This document shows positions 1-8,061 of a stretch of 22,982 nucleotides of DNA, piece by piece. A model generated the notes under the pieces. That model was not told the origin of the DNA. It did no database searches and saw nothing but the letters and a program-made list of their open reading frames with translations. Positions within the stretch are counted from its first letter, which is position 1. Every line of letters begins with the position of its first letter. Origin of the DNA: Clostridia bacterium (GTDB lineage Bacteria > Bacillota > Clostridia > Clostridiales > Clostridiaceae); NCBI GenBank assembly GCA_009930125.1, contig RZYZ01000009.1, forward strand, positions 1-22,982, in the 5' to 3' direction. The translations under genes were made by a program, and so were the position numbers.

Positions 1-1
1 A

Positions 2-1834
2 AGTTATGAATTCATGGGTGCACATGTTATTGAATTTGAAGGAAAGAAAGGGGTGCAGTTCACAGTATGGGCACCCAACGCCCAAAGCGTATTCATCGCT
101 GGTGATTTCAATGACTGGGGATACGGAGAAATGTTTCCTCAGGGAACCACAGGAATCTGGACCGGTTTTGTGGAAGGAATTGGAGAAGATACTATCTACA
201 AATACAGGATCCGAAGACATGACGGTTTCGAATTCCTGAAAGCTGACCCTTATGCGTTCTACTCGGAACTGAGACCGAAAACCGCTTCAGTGGTGAAGGA
301 CCTCACAGGTTTCAAATGGGAGGATGCCACCTGGCGTGCAAAAAACAAGCGTAAAAATCTTGATGCCAATCCCATGAACATCTATGAAGTTCACCTGGGA
401 TCCTGGAAGAGACACTGGGATGGACGGTTCTTCACTTTTTCCCAGTATATCGACGAACTGATTCCCTATGTAAAAGAGATGGGTTACACCCATATTGAGC
501 TTCTGCCCGTCATGGAACACCCGCTGGATGATTCCTGGGGATACCAGATCACCGGATACTACAGCGTGACTTCCAGATACGGAGAGCCGAAAGAACTCAT
601 GCAGTTCATAAATGAATGTCATAAACAGGATATCGGCGTTATTCTTGACTGGGTACCTGCACATTTCTGCAGGGATTCCCATGGCCTCTACCTTTTTGAC
701 GGAACACCGACTTACGAATATCAGGATCCGAACAAGGCTTCCAACAACAGATGGGGAACAACCCATTTCGACTATGGAAAGCCTCAGGTGCACAGCTTCA
801 TCATCTCCAACGCAATTTTCTGGATGGACATGTTCCATGCTGATGGACTAAGGGTTGATGCAGTATCCGCCATGCTTTATCTGGATTATGATGATGGACC
901 GTGGACACCAAACAAATATGGGGGAAATACGAATCTGGAAGGTGTAGATCTTCTCAAGAAGCTTAATACCACCGTGAAACAGGAGTTTCCTGCTGCACTG
1001 ATGATTGCAGAAGAAAGTACGGCATTTCCGCTGATCACCCATGACGTAGACAGCAATGGTCTTGCCTTCACCCATAAATGGAATATGGGCTGGATGAATG
1101 ATATCCTCCGGTATTTCGAACTGGATCCGTTATATAGAAAGAATCATCACAATCTCATCACCTTCTCCTTCATGTACGCCTTCAACGAGAATTTCATTCT
1201 GCCCATGTCTCATGACGAGGTTGTCCATGGAAAGAAATCTCTGCTGAATAAAATGCCAGGGGATGAACATATGAAGTTCCAGGGACTTCGAACCCTCATG
1301 ACCTATATGATGTGTCATCCAGGGAAAAAAGTGAATTTCATGGGCAACGAGATTGCGCAATGGATGGAGTGGAGATTCAGAGAAGGGCTGGAATGGATCG
1401 GTCTCAAATATGAAATGCATCAGAAGCATCAGTATTTCATGAAAGAACTGAACAGCCTCTACAGAAATCATAAGGCCTTATACGAAATAGATGATTCCTA
1501 TGACGGTATCGACATTCTGGATGCAGATAACAAAAATGAAAGTCTGTTTACGTTCATCCGTAAAGGAAAACAGCCAAGAGACTTTCTTGTGGTCATCTGC
1601 AACTTCACACCGGTCCAGAGGGACCATGTAAAAGTGGGGGTACCTTTCGAAGGACAGTACGAAGAGCTGCTGAACACCGAGCTGAAAGAATTCGGCGGTG
1701 CATGGGAATATTCCGAAAAAACATTCAATACAACTGAAGATCAGGTCAATGGAAAAGACTTCTCCTTAGAAGTCATAGCACCTCCATTATCTGTACTGAT
1801 CATAAAACCAAAACGAATCAAGGGGGCGAAGTAA
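2..1834 (+). CDS. glgB: 1,4-alpha-glucan branching enzyme GlgB (5' end outside window)
   Basis: GlgB cuts alpha-1,4-glucan chains and re-attaches them through alpha-1,6 bonds, creating the branches of glycogen in the cytoplasm. Counting from the ATG at 14, a CBM48-type domain covers about residues 8-90 (GVQFTVWAPN, AGDFNDWG). The GH13 barrel follows, with D282 in DGLRVDAV (nucleophile), E333 in AEEST (acid/base) and D401 in SHDE. The C-terminal all-beta domain starts near residue 510. The frame is open upstream of base 14 and reads SYEF before MGAH. Bacillus-type GlgB proteins have a matching Y-x-x-x-G-[AS]-H stretch inside the protein, so the real start is probably some 20 or more codons outside the window and the ATG at 14 is internal. 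Length fits the Bacillus-type enzyme of about 630 residues. It is the first visible gene of the operon, and its stop overlaps the glgC start by one base (TAATG). Confidence 0.96.
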   Translation, partial: SYEFMGAHVIEFEGKKGVQFTVWAPNAQSVFIAGDFNDWGYGEMFPQGTTGIWTGFVEGIGEDTIYKYRIRRHDGFEFLKADPYAFYSELRPKTASVVKDLTGFKWEDATWRAKNKRKNLDANPMNIYEVHLGSWKRHWDGRFFTFSQYIDELIPYVKEMGYTHIELLPVMEHPLDDSWGYQITGYYSVTSRYGEPKELMQFINECHKQDIGVILDWVPAHFCRDSHGLYLFDGTPTYEYQDPNKASNNRWGTTHFDYGKPQVHSFIISNAIFWMDMFHADGLRVDAVSAMLYLDYDDGPWTPNKYGGNTNLEGVDLLKKLNTTVKQEFPAALMIAEESTAFPLITHDVDSNGLAFTHKWNMGWMNDILRYFELDPLYRKNHHNLITFSFMYAFNENFILPMSHDEVVHGKKSLLNKMPGDEHMKFQGLRTLMTYMMCHPGKKVNFMGNEIAQWMEWRFREGLEWIGLKYEMHQKHQYFMKELNSLYRNHKALYEIDDSYDGIDILDADNKNESLFTFIRKGKQPRDFLVVICNFTPVQRDHVKVGVPFEGQYEELLNTELKEFGGAWEYSEKTFNTTEDQVNGKDFSLEVIAPPLSVLIIKPKRIKGAK

Positions 1835-2967
1835 TGAAAACTGAAATCATCGCAATGATCCTGGCAGGAGGACAAGGAACAAGGCTTGGAAAATTCACGA
1901 AAAATATCGCAAAGCCTGCAGTACCATTTGGAGGCAAGTATCGAATCATTGATTTTGTTCTGTCCAACTGTGCAAACTCCAACATGAACACTGTAGGTGT
2001 TCTGACGCAATACCAGCCGCTGATCCTCAATACCCACATCGGCATCGGTTCTCCATGGGATATGGATAGAAACGATGGAGGCGTCACCATCCTTCAGCCA
2101 TACGCCAGCGCCACAGAAGAAAAATGGTTCCGTGGCACTGCTCATGCAATCTATCAGAATTTCTCCTATATCGAGGACTATGATCCCGATTTCATTCTTG
2201 TGCTTTCTGGAGACCACATCTACAAGATGAACTACGAATCCATGCTGGATTTCCATAAAGAGAAGGAAGCCGCACTGACCATCGCGGTCCTTGAAGTTCC
2301 ATGGGAGGAAGCGCCCAGATTCGGTATCATGAATACCGATGAAGAACTGAGAATCAACGAGTTCGAAGAAAAACCGGAGAAACCGAAATCCAATCTGGCC
2401 TCCATGGGTATCTACATCTTCAACTGGAAACTTCTTAAAAAGTACATGAATAAAAACATCAATGCAGGAAAGAATATGGACGACTTCGGAAAAAATGTCA
2501 TTCCTGAGTTCCTTAATGCCAATGAAAGAGTCTACGCCTATCCATTCCAGGGTTACTGGAAGGATGTGGGTACACTGGATTCTTTATGGGAAGCGAATAT
2601 GGATCTTCTGGATCAGAACTCAGAGCTACAAATCAATGATCGCTCCTGGAAAATCTACTCCAAGAATCCATCCATGCCTCCGCAGTATCTATCAAAAACC
2701 GCTGATGTCAGAGATTCACTGATTGTGGAAGGATGCATCGTGCATGGAAAAATCCGCAAATCGATCCTTTCACCGAAAGTCATTGTGGGTGAAGGCACCG
2801 AAATCTATGACTCCGTCATCATGGAGGATGTGAAGATCGGTAAGAACTGCATCATAAGAAAAGCCATGATCGGTTCTCATTCCGTCATCCCCGACAATTC
2901 AACGATAGATGATAATGGAGAAATCGCAGTCGTAGGCGAATTCGAGATATTTAAGGAGGCGAAATAG
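1834..2967 (+). CDS. glgC: Glucose-1-phosphate adenylyltransferase GlgC, catalytic subunit
   Basis: GlgC makes ADP-glucose from glucose 1-phosphate and ATP, the committed step of bacterial glycogen synthesis. The 377-residue protein has the nucleotidyltransferase signature LAGGQGTRL at residues 10-18, KPAVPFGGKYR at 27-37, the metal-binding aspartate D127 in SGDHIYKM, and the motifs FEEKPEKP and YWKDVGT. A left-handed beta-helix with hexapeptide repeats forms the C-terminal part (about 290-365). The catalytic motifs are intact, unlike in the next gene. The ATG overlaps the glgB stop by one base and a G-rich site (GGGGGCG) lies just upstream, so translation is probably coupled. Firmicute GlgC works with GlgD, which directly follows. 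Confidence 0.97.
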   Translation: MKTEIIAMILAGGQGTRLGKFTKNIAKPAVPFGGKYRIIDFVLSNCANSNMNTVGVLTQYQPLILNTHIGIGSPWDMDRNDGGVTILQPYASATEEKWFRGTAHAIYQNFSYIEDYDPDFILVLSGDHIYKMNYESMLDFHKEKEAALTIAVLEVPWEEAPRFGIMNTDEELRINEFEEKPEKPKSNLASMGIYIFNWKLLKKYMNKNINAGKNMDDFGKNVIPEFLNANERVYAYPFQGYWKDVGTLDSLWEANMDLLDQNSELQINDRSWKIYSKNPSMPPQYLSKTADVRDSLIVEGCIVHGKIRKSILSPKVIVGEGTEIYDSVIMEDVKIGKNCIIRKAMIGSHSVIPDNSTIDDNGEIAVVGEFEIFKEAK

Positions 2968-4104
2968 ATGCCAAGAAATAAACTATTCGGAATTGTGAAT
3001 CTGAGTGAAAATGATTACTATATGAAGCAGCTGACGAACAACAGACCCTTAGCATCCATACCCTATTTAGGAAGATATCGTCTGATCGACTTCGCATTGT
3101 CCAACATGGTCAACGCCGGAGTGGGTACGGTGGGTATTTTCCTGAATGACAAATTCCGTTCTCTCATGGACCATATTGCAAACGGCAAAGAGTGGAACCT
3201 GGACAGAAAAAAAGGCGGCGTCTTCTACTTCTCGCCATTTTCCACCCCGGACATCCACAGTCAGTTAAGAGGAGACATCTCCACCTATTTCTCCAACATC
3301 GATTATCTGACGGAAGCTTCCGCAGATTATGCCGTGATCATGGGCACTTCCATGGTCTGCAACATCAATCTGCAGGATGTCTTCAAAAAGCACCTTGAAA
3401 GCAAGGCGGATATCACCGTTGTCTACAAGACCATAGCGGAAGATGATTTCGATTTCGAGCGATGCAACACCGTCAATACCAACGAATACAACAGCGTAAT
3501 CACCTTCGGAAAGAACATCAGAAGACCAGATGCGCTCTCTGAAAAGAAGAAGATTTCTCTTGAGATTTTCATTGTGAAAAGAGAACTCCTGGTGGATATG
3601 ATCACCGACGCGGTGACCACTGGAGAAAATGTGTATCTCAATGATGCGCTCCATAATGCAGTGACCAAGTATAAAGTACGTGGTTATGAATATGATGGTC
3701 TGGTGAAGAACGTCAGCTCCATTGAAAATTATTACAGCTCCAGCATGGATATGCTTGACGAAGACAATATCCGTGATGTCTTCTTCGGAGAAAACAAAAT
3801 CCAGACAAAAGTCAAAGATGAAACACCCACCTATTACTCTGATGACAGCAAGGTGAGTAATTCCCTTATCGCCAACGGATGCAAGATCGAAGGCACCGTC
3901 ATCAATTCCATCCTGTTCAGAAGAGTCAATGTGGCCAAGGGAACGGTCATCCGTGATTCCATCATCATGCAGAATACGAACATCAGTGAAAACTGCACGC
4001 TTGAAAATGTCATAACAGACAAACAGGTCGTCGTGACCAGCGGAACGGAGCTGAAGGGAAGCCCAAGAAATCCATTGGTTGTAAGCAAGGGCTCTGTTCT
4101 TTAG
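2968..4104 (+). CDS. glgD: GlgD, non-catalytic partner of ADP-glucose pyrophosphorylase
   Basis: A 378-residue paralogue of GlgC with the same fold: a nucleotidyltransferase domain, then a left-handed beta-helix from about residue 290 (VSNSLIANGCKIEG and later repeats). The catalytic signatures are degenerate. The G-rich LAGGxGTRL loop is replaced by IVNLSENDYYMKQL, and SGDHIYKM is replaced by MGTSMVCNI, which lacks the metal-binding aspartate. The substrate-side motif PYLGRYRLIDFALSN is kept. Known biology: in Firmicutes GlgD joins GlgC in a heterotetramer and raises its activity. I infer the same role here. The ATG follows the glgC stop with no gap (TAGATG), and AAGGAGG at 2953-2959 is well placed. 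Confidence 0.94.
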   Translation: MPRNKLFGIVNLSENDYYMKQLTNNRPLASIPYLGRYRLIDFALSNMVNAGVGTVGIFLNDKFRSLMDHIANGKEWNLDRKKGGVFYFSPFSTPDIHSQLRGDISTYFSNIDYLTEASADYAVIMGTSMVCNINLQDVFKKHLESKADITVVYKTIAEDDFDFERCNTVNTNEYNSVITFGKNIRRPDALSEKKKISLEIFIVKRELLVDMITDAVTTGENVYLNDALHNAVTKYKVRGYEYDGLVKNVSSIENYYSSSMDMLDEDNIRDVFFGENKIQTKVKDETPTYYSDDSKVSNSLIANGCKIEGTVINSILFRRVNVAKGTVIRDSIIMQNTNISENCTLENVITDKQVVVTSGTELKGSPRNPLVVSKGSVL

Positions 4105-4113
4105 GAGGAAACT

Positions 4114-5541
4114 ATGAAAATTTTATTCGCAACCTCAGAATGCTATCCGTTTCTGAAAACCGGCGGTCTGGCGGATGTTGCCTACGCACTGCCCAAGGAG
4201 CTGGTCACCTCCGGTGAAGACTGCCGCGTGATCATGCCCAACTACGGGACCATCAGCAAAGAGTATTCCGATAAAATGGAGCACCTTTTCGATACCACCG
4301 TCAAGGTCGGCTGGAGAGAACAGTACTGCGGTGTCAAGTATCTGAAGCATGAGGGAATCGACTACTATTTCATCGATAACATGTATTACTTCCACAGGGA
4401 AGCGCCCTACGGTTATTTTGATGATGGAGAACGTTTCTCTTTCTTCTCTCAGGCGATCCTTGAAATTCTTACCCGTATCGATTTCGTACCGGACATACTG
4501 CACTGCAACGACTGGCACACAGCTGTCATTCCTGTGCTCATCCGGACAAAATACAAATGGGAAAGCAAATTCCAGCAGGTGAAGACTGTTCTGACGATCC
4601 ATAACCTGAGATTTCAGGGCATCTATCCGTCTGAAGTCCTTGGAAATCTTCTTGGCATCGGCAATGAGCTGCTGCAGGATTTCTGCTTTGAGTACTTCGG
4701 AAATGTCAATTTCCTGAAGGGTGGAATCAACTATGCGGATCTGGTCACCACCGTCAGCCCCACCTATGCGGAGGAGATCAAAACAGAATATTTCGGCGAA
4801 GGACTGCATGGCGTCATGCAGAAAGTGGATTACAAGCTGCGTGGCATCCTGAACGGCATCGACTATAAGCTTTTCAATCCTAGAACCGATAAAAATATTC
4901 CATTCACCTTCGGACTGCAGAAAATCGACGAAAAAGTGAAGAATAAGCTTGCTCTGCAGAAAGAACTTGGTCTGGATGAAAGAGAAGATGTACCGATGAT
5001 CGGCATCATTTCAAGAATGACGGATCAGAAGGGGTTTGACCTGATTGCCGAAGGCATTGAAGAACTGCTATCTCAGGATCTTCAGCTTGTGGTGCTGGGA
5101 ACCGGCGACAGACGTTATGAGGATATGTTCCGCTACTTCAGCTACAAGTATCCGAATAAGGTCTCGGCCAAACTGGCTTATAACGGGGCCCTGGCACAGA
5201 AGATCTATGCAGCGTCGGATCTGTTTCTGATGCCTTCCCAGTTTGAACCCTGCGGACTTTCTCAGCTTATGGCTTTGAGATACGGCACAGTACCGATTGT
5301 TCGCGAAACTGGTGGTCTCAAGGACACGGTCATTCCGTACAATAAGTTCTCGGGAGAGGGAATCGGATTCACCTTTTCAAATTATGACAGTTATGATATG
5401 CTACAAGCGATATATCGTGCGCTGGAAGCATATAAGGATAAGTCTGGATTCAGAAACATCATGCTTCAGGGTATGAGAACAGACTACAGCTGGAAGTCTT
5501 CAGCGAAAGTATATCAGGAATTGTACCGAGATATTCTTTAA
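4114..5541 (+). CDS. glgA: Glycogen synthase GlgA (ADP-glucose, GT5 family)
   Basis: GlgA transfers glucose from ADP-glucose to the non-reducing end of an alpha-1,4-glucan. At 475 residues it has the usual length of bacterial GlgA. The N-terminal Rossmann domain carries the ADP-glucose binding motif KTGGL at residues 15-19. HCNDWHTA and TIHNLRFQG follow, and the C-terminal GT-B domain has FEPCGLSQL with the conserved E378, then RETGGLKDTV. AGGAGG at 4103-4108 overlaps the glgD stop and sits five bases before the ATG. It lies between the genes for its substrate (glgC/glgD) and for phosphorolysis (glgP), which fits one co-regulated transcript. Confidence 0.97.
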   Translation: MKILFATSECYPFLKTGGLADVAYALPKELVTSGEDCRVIMPNYGTISKEYSDKMEHLFDTTVKVGWREQYCGVKYLKHEGIDYYFIDNMYYFHREAPYGYFDDGERFSFFSQAILEILTRIDFVPDILHCNDWHTAVIPVLIRTKYKWESKFQQVKTVLTIHNLRFQGIYPSEVLGNLLGIGNELLQDFCFEYFGNVNFLKGGINYADLVTTVSPTYAEEIKTEYFGEGLHGVMQKVDYKLRGILNGIDYKLFNPRTDKNIPFTFGLQKIDEKVKNKLALQKELGLDEREDVPMIGIISRMTDQKGFDLIAEGIEELLSQDLQLVVLGTGDRRYEDMFRYFSYKYPNKVSAKLAYNGALAQKIYAASDLFLMPSQFEPCGLSQLMALRYGTVPIVRETGGLKDTVIPYNKFSGEGIGFTFSNYDSYDMLQAIYRALEAYKDKSGFRNIMLQGMRTDYSWKSSAKVYQELYRDIL

Positions 5542-5559
5542 CAAAAGGAGTAACACTAG

Positions 5560-7983
5560 ATGATAATAACAAAAGAACAGTTCAAAAAGGACTTTGAGAA
5601 GAAAATGCTCAAACTCTATGCACAGGAGGTGGAAGACTCCACCGTCCACATGCAGTATTTTACATTAGGCTATCTGATGAAGGAATACATTTCAGAAGGA
5701 TGGGCAAGAACCACAAACAGATACACGAAATACGGGGAAAAGCAGGTTTATTACTTTTCCATCGAATTTCTGCTGGGAAGACTTCTCGCAAGTAATCTCT
5801 TGAATCTGGGCATCCGAAATACAGTGAGCGATGCTTTGAAGGATATGGGACTCAGTCTGAAAGAGATTGAAGATGTGGAAGTGGATCCAGGTCTTGGAAA
5901 TGGTGGTCTGGGGAGACTGGCAGCTTGCTTCATGGATTCCATGGCGTCCTCAGGAATTCCTGGAAACGGAAACGGGATCCGCTACAAATATGGACTATTC
6001 CAGCAGAAGATTGTGGATGGTTACCAGGTGGAGCTTCCAGAAAACTGGCTGAGAGATGACAATGTCTGGGAAATCAGAAAGAGCGACAAGGCTGTGAAAG
6101 TTAGATTTTACGGTGATGCCTGGATGAAGCCCAAAGAAGATGGAAGCCTTGAACCGATTCACACCGACTATCAGGAAGTCCTTGCAGTACCTTATGATAC
6201 CGCTCTTGTAGGATACGAGAACAAAACAGTGAATACCTTGAGACTATGGAATGCGGAAGTGCCGAACTATACCGACGATATTCAGGGAGAGCTGAATTTC
6301 AACAAAGTGCTTCTGAACAAGAGAGAAATCGAAAGCATCTCAGAGGTTCTCTACCCTGACGATTCTCATCATGAAGGACGAGTACTGAGACTGAAACAGG
6401 AATATTTCTTTGTGTCTGCAGGTCTACAGAGTATTGTGGCTCAGCATAAGGATTCCGGACACTCGCTCAGTGAACTTCATAACTATGTGGCTGTCCACAT
6501 CAATGATACCCATCCGGCTGTGGCCATTCCAGAACTCATGAGAATCCTCATGGATGAAGAGGGGATGGAATGGGCTGAAGCATGGCACATCACTCAGAAC
6601 ACCATGAGCTACACGAATCACACCATCATGAGTGAAGCGCTAGAAAAATGGCAGATTGATCTGTTCAAAGAACTGCTTCCCAGAATCTACCTGATCATCA
6701 GCGAAATCGACCGCAGGTTCAGAGAGATCCTCAGCAGCAAATTCGGAGAAGACCAGAACCAGATCGAGAAAATGGCCATCATCTCTGGTGGTTATGTGCG
6801 AATGGCGCACCTTTGCATTCATGGGTCTCACAGTGTCAACGGCGTCGCGAAGCTTCATACGGAGCTTCTGAAAAGCCAGGAACTCAGGGACTTCTACATG
6901 CTCTATCCCTATAAGTTCAACAACAAGACCAACGGTATCACCCATAGAAGATGGCTGATGCTGGCGAATCCTGAACTCTCCGATCTTCTGGATGAAACCA
7001 TCGGCAATTCCTGGAGAAGGAATCCTCAGGACCTGAAACTCTTCAAGAAGTATAAGAGAGACCCTGAAATCCAGAAAAAGGTGGAACAGATCAAAAGAAA
7101 CAACAAGGAAAAACTGGCAGCATACATCAAGGAGAAGAACGGTATCATCGTGGATCCCAATTCCATCTTCGATGTTCATGTCAAGAGGCTTCATGCATAC
7201 AAGAGGCAGCTTCTGAACGCTCTTCATATCCTGCATCAGTATCATGAAATTCTTGAGAATCCGAATTTTGAGATGCTGCCGAAGACCTATATCTTTGCCG
7301 CCAAGGCTGCACCTGGCTATTACTTTGCCAAGGAGATCATCAAATTCATCAATGCTCTTGCAGAACAGATCAACAACGATCCAAGAGTGAAGGACAGAAT
7401 CAAGATCGTATTCCTTGAGAACTACAGCGTAACCCTGGCCGAGCAGATCATTCCGGCTTCTGAAGTTTCAGAACAGATTTCAACTACCACCAAAGAGGCT
7501 TCGGGCACAAGCAACATGAAGTTCATGATGAACGGTGCTGTGACTTTGGCTACACTGGATGGTGCAAACGTTGAAATACTGGAGGAAGTGGGACATCCGA
7601 ATATCGTCATCTTCGGTATGACGGAGAAGGAAGTCCTGAACTATTACAGAAACGGCGGCTACAATTCAAGAGAAATCTATGAATCGGATGCGCGCGTGAA
7701 AAGAGTCCTCGACAGTCTCACCAACGGATTCATCAAAGGAATCCAGGTGGAAGGACAGGATATCTTCAAAAACCTCATTGATTACAATGACGAATTCTTT
7801 GTGCTGAAGGATTTCGATTCCTATGTGGCAGCGCAGAAAAAGATGGAAGACCTCTATAGGGATCGCTTCACGTGGAATAAGATGTCCATCGAGAACATCT
7901 CGTCTTCAGGTGTCTTCTCCTCTGATGTAACCGTCATGCAGTATGCTTCAGGAATCTGGGATACCAGAATCATTGAGCGATAG
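5560..7983 (+). CDS. glgP: Glycogen/maltodextrin phosphorylase GlgP (GT35)
   Basis: Releases glucose 1-phosphate from alpha-1,4-glucan ends with inorganic phosphate, using pyridoxal phosphate. The 807 residues match the family. DPGLGNGGLGRLAACF is present in the N-terminal half, and the PLP-site motif EASGTSNMKF contains the Schiff-base lysine K654. The segment FDVHVKRLHAYKRQLLN is also typical. AAAAGGAG at 5543-5550 lies nine bases before the ATG and only 18 bases separate it from glgA, so it is part of the glycogen operon. Phosphorolysis stops near branch points, so a branch-handling enzyme should be present; the GH13 gene that follows is a candidate. Whether it prefers glycogen or maltodextrin cannot be told from sequence. 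Confidence 0.97.
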   Translation: MIITKEQFKKDFEKKMLKLYAQEVEDSTVHMQYFTLGYLMKEYISEGWARTTNRYTKYGEKQVYYFSIEFLLGRLLASNLLNLGIRNTVSDALKDMGLSLKEIEDVEVDPGLGNGGLGRLAACFMDSMASSGIPGNGNGIRYKYGLFQQKIVDGYQVELPENWLRDDNVWEIRKSDKAVKVRFYGDAWMKPKEDGSLEPIHTDYQEVLAVPYDTALVGYENKTVNTLRLWNAEVPNYTDDIQGELNFNKVLLNKREIESISEVLYPDDSHHEGRVLRLKQEYFFVSAGLQSIVAQHKDSGHSLSELHNYVAVHINDTHPAVAIPELMRILMDEEGMEWAEAWHITQNTMSYTNHTIMSEALEKWQIDLFKELLPRIYLIISEIDRRFREILSSKFGEDQNQIEKMAIISGGYVRMAHLCIHGSHSVNGVAKLHTELLKSQELRDFYMLYPYKFNNKTNGITHRRWLMLANPELSDLLDETIGNSWRRNPQDLKLFKKYKRDPEIQKKVEQIKRNNKEKLAAYIKEKNGIIVDPNSIFDVHVKRLHAYKRQLLNALHILHQYHEILENPNFEMLPKTYIFAAKAAPGYYFAKEIIKFINALAEQINNDPRVKDRIKIVFLENYSVTLAEQIIPASEVSEQISTTTKEASGTSNMKFMMNGAVTLATLDGANVEILEEVGHPNIVIFGMTEKEVLNYYRNGGYNSREIYESDARVKRVLDSLTNGFIKGIQVEGQDIFKNLIDYNDEFFVLKDFDSYVAAQKKMEDLYRDRFTWNKMSIENISSSGVFSSDVTVMQYASGIWDTRIIER

Positions 7984-8013
7984 AAGGAAACTGAACCAAA
8001 TAGAAAAGCAACC

Positions 8014-8043
8014 GATAAGTCCTGGAACATTCCAGGACTTATC
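8014..8043 (+). repeat. Perfect intercistronic hairpin between glgP and the GH13 gene
   Basis: The arms GATAAGTCCTGGAA (8014-8027) and TTCCAGGACTTATC (8030-8043) are exact reverse complements. A realistic fold has 12 pairs around the loop AACATT. It starts 30 bases after the glgP stop and ends 18 bases before the next start. No run of T follows on either strand, so it does not look like a standard intrinsic terminator. It may stabilise or process the mRNA, or lower expression of the downstream gene; that is inference. Confidence 0.8.
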
Positions 8044-8061
8044 TCAAATCAGGGATAAAGG

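Noticed and set aside
4135..4809. Long minus-strand frame (224 codons) opposite glgA
   Set aside because: Shadow of a strongly supported gene; no family motifs and no ribosome binding site.
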